Of a DNA stretch of 64,000 nucleotides, positions 62,595 to 64,000 are shown piece after piece. This stretch comes from Asterias amurensis (Eukaryota; Echinodermata; Asteroidea; Forcipulatida; Asteriidae). The translations under genes were made by a program, and so were the position numbers. Every line of letters begins with the position of its first letter. Position 1 is the first letter of the stretch. Where the stretch lies: positions 6,649,501-6,713,500 of the forward strand of contig NC_092660.1 in assembly GCF_032118995.1 (NCBI RefSeq), in the 5' to 3' direction. The notes beneath the pieces are model-generated. The model did no database searches. It had not been told where the DNA came from and saw only the letters and a list, made by a program, of their open reading frames with translations.

Positions 62595-64000
62595 GTCAGT
62601 GAACCTAGATAAACCTTTGAAGCTTCAACCAGGAAGGAACCTTAACCCCGAGGAGCCTACATCACATTTTGAAAAATCTCTAAAAACGGGAATATCACTA
62701 ACAAAAGAACTAAGCATCACTGGCACATTCATGCTACATAAACACATACAGCACGATCTGTCATCATACCTTTCACTTTTGCTTTACCCAAGGTTTTAAC
62801 AAATGACCAATTTCCTTAATGAAAAGGTTTTTTTCTCTGAAAAAAAAACACTGATCGGAAACGAACACTTACAAAGCTCTGTAGTCGGTCGGCCACCAAA
62901 ATCTACCAAAACTTAGCAATGTAATACTAATAGCAGTGCTGTAAAACTAATTCTCCCGACCATTGTACTTGTAGACTTAAAGGCAGTGGACACTATTGGT
63001 AATTACTCAAAATAATTATTAGCATAAAACCTTTCGGTTTTGGCGGAGCATGTTCAAGTTTAGAACTTGAGGTCTCGAAATCAACCATCTAAACGCACAC
63101 AACTTCGTGTGACAAGGGTGTTTTCTTCTTTCATTATTATCTCGCAACTTTGATGACCGATTGAGCTCAAATTTTCACAGGTTTGTTATTTTATGCATAT
63201 GTTGAGATACACAAACTGTGAAGGCTAGTCTTTGACAATTACCAATAGTGTCCACTGCTTTTAATAATTATGAAAAGGTTTGCAAAAAAGGCACACAGCA
63301 TATGATTATTATTATTATTCTTATTTATTCGACCAATACAAACAATTCATTTACAATAGCACAAGACAGAACATTAACGGAAAAACAATTAAAAAAAGCA
63401 AGAAATAAGGACAATAAATACATAATTAAATAAAATAATAAATAAGGTTAAATTAAATTAACTTAAACAAATTATTTGAATAAGAAAACAAAAGCAAAAA
63501 ATAAACGCTATAAGAGGGCGGCTGAGGGGGGAGCAGGCAGGAGGAAAACAAAACCAAATGGGAACGACAACCAGAAGGGATAAAAAACAAGGACAAATCA
63601 TGCGGGTCAGGCGTAACAAAAGTAAACCAAATTAATGTTGCTCGGAAGCATGCTGCCCCACACATGATCAATATGCAAGTTGTTTCTCCAATGTTTTACA
63701 AGCATTATAAGCATAGCATTTTGTGTTGAGTTCTTAAGTTTACAGCACTCAAGCATGCATTGCAATTTATTGTGTGTACACACTTCAGGACATTTGGGGA
63801 CTACTCTAACAGTTCGAAAACAATTCAGGGTTTTTGTTTACTGTCAAATGCTCAGTAGATCCAAACCGGAGTCACAGTTATTTTCTAATTAAAAAAACTA
63901 ATTTGAAGACAAGTTGACTTGAGCGGTATTTGACCACTGACCGTCTGTCTACCCAGTCAGTTTGCCTTGTGGTTTATAACTTTATATTTGAATAATAATA
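62595..64000. other. WDR83OS intron 2 up to the window edge
   Basis: Contains a family A MITE (62977-63264) and an ATT/AAT-rich stretch (63304-63470). I searched for the third WDR83OS exon by its expected sequence and found none. Confidence 0.5.
62977..63264. repeat. MITE family A copy, WDR83OS intron 2
   Basis: TTAAAGGCAGTGGACACTAT at the left and AATAGTGTCCACTGCTTTTAA at the right, with an internal deletion compared with 14941-15337. Confidence 0.8.

Overview
This is a eukaryotic, animal nuclear window: AT-rich, with multi-exon genes on GT-AG introns and introns packed with short DNA-transposon remnants, tRNA-derived SINEs and a LINE fragment. The proteins are closest in outline to deuterostome/vertebrate orthologues. 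The repeat families, especially the roughly 350-bp element with TTAAAGGCAGTGGACACTAT ends, make me think of an echinoderm, probably a sea star. That assignment is an inference.

Layout from left to right: EIF2D (minus, 19400 to the left edge, 13 coding exons, last exon cut by the window); SMIM15 (minus, one coding exon, 23246-22935); HCCS (plus, four coding exons, 25658-28249), head-to-head with SMIM15; a four-exon gene for a secretory-pathway thioredoxin-like protein without CXXC and with a KDEL-like tail (minus, 34798-32180); UBE3C (minus, 21 coding exons, 57627-42032); and WDR83OS/Asterix (plus, first two coding exons, 61529-62594, continuing past the right edge). I joined every exon by hand. 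Phases agree across all junctions, and the lengths are as expected for the families (EIF2D at least 590 aa, HCCS 308, UBE3C 1075).

The genes are unrelated housekeeping functions: translation re-initiation/recycling (EIF2D), mitochondrial cytochrome c maturation (HCCS), a HECT ubiquitin ligase (UBE3C), an ER translocon chaperone (WDR83OS), a small membrane protein (SMIM15) and an ER thioredoxin-fold protein. I see no operon or dedicated multi-gene system.

The unusual content is in the non-coding DNA. There are two minute palindromic insertions (52 and 89 bp) with exact 9-bp target duplications, whose end sequence recurs elsewhere near a Mutator-type transposase remnant. A 127-132-bp MITE occurs three times with 8-bp duplications. 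A 1.63-kb element with an 8-bp duplication is nested in an older repeat. Large inverted repeats flank EIF2D exon 4. A foldback element is built of a 32-bp GATC-rich unit, and a 2.2-kb element carries two satellite arrays. A 136-bp minisatellite lies in the presumed UBE3C 3' UTR.
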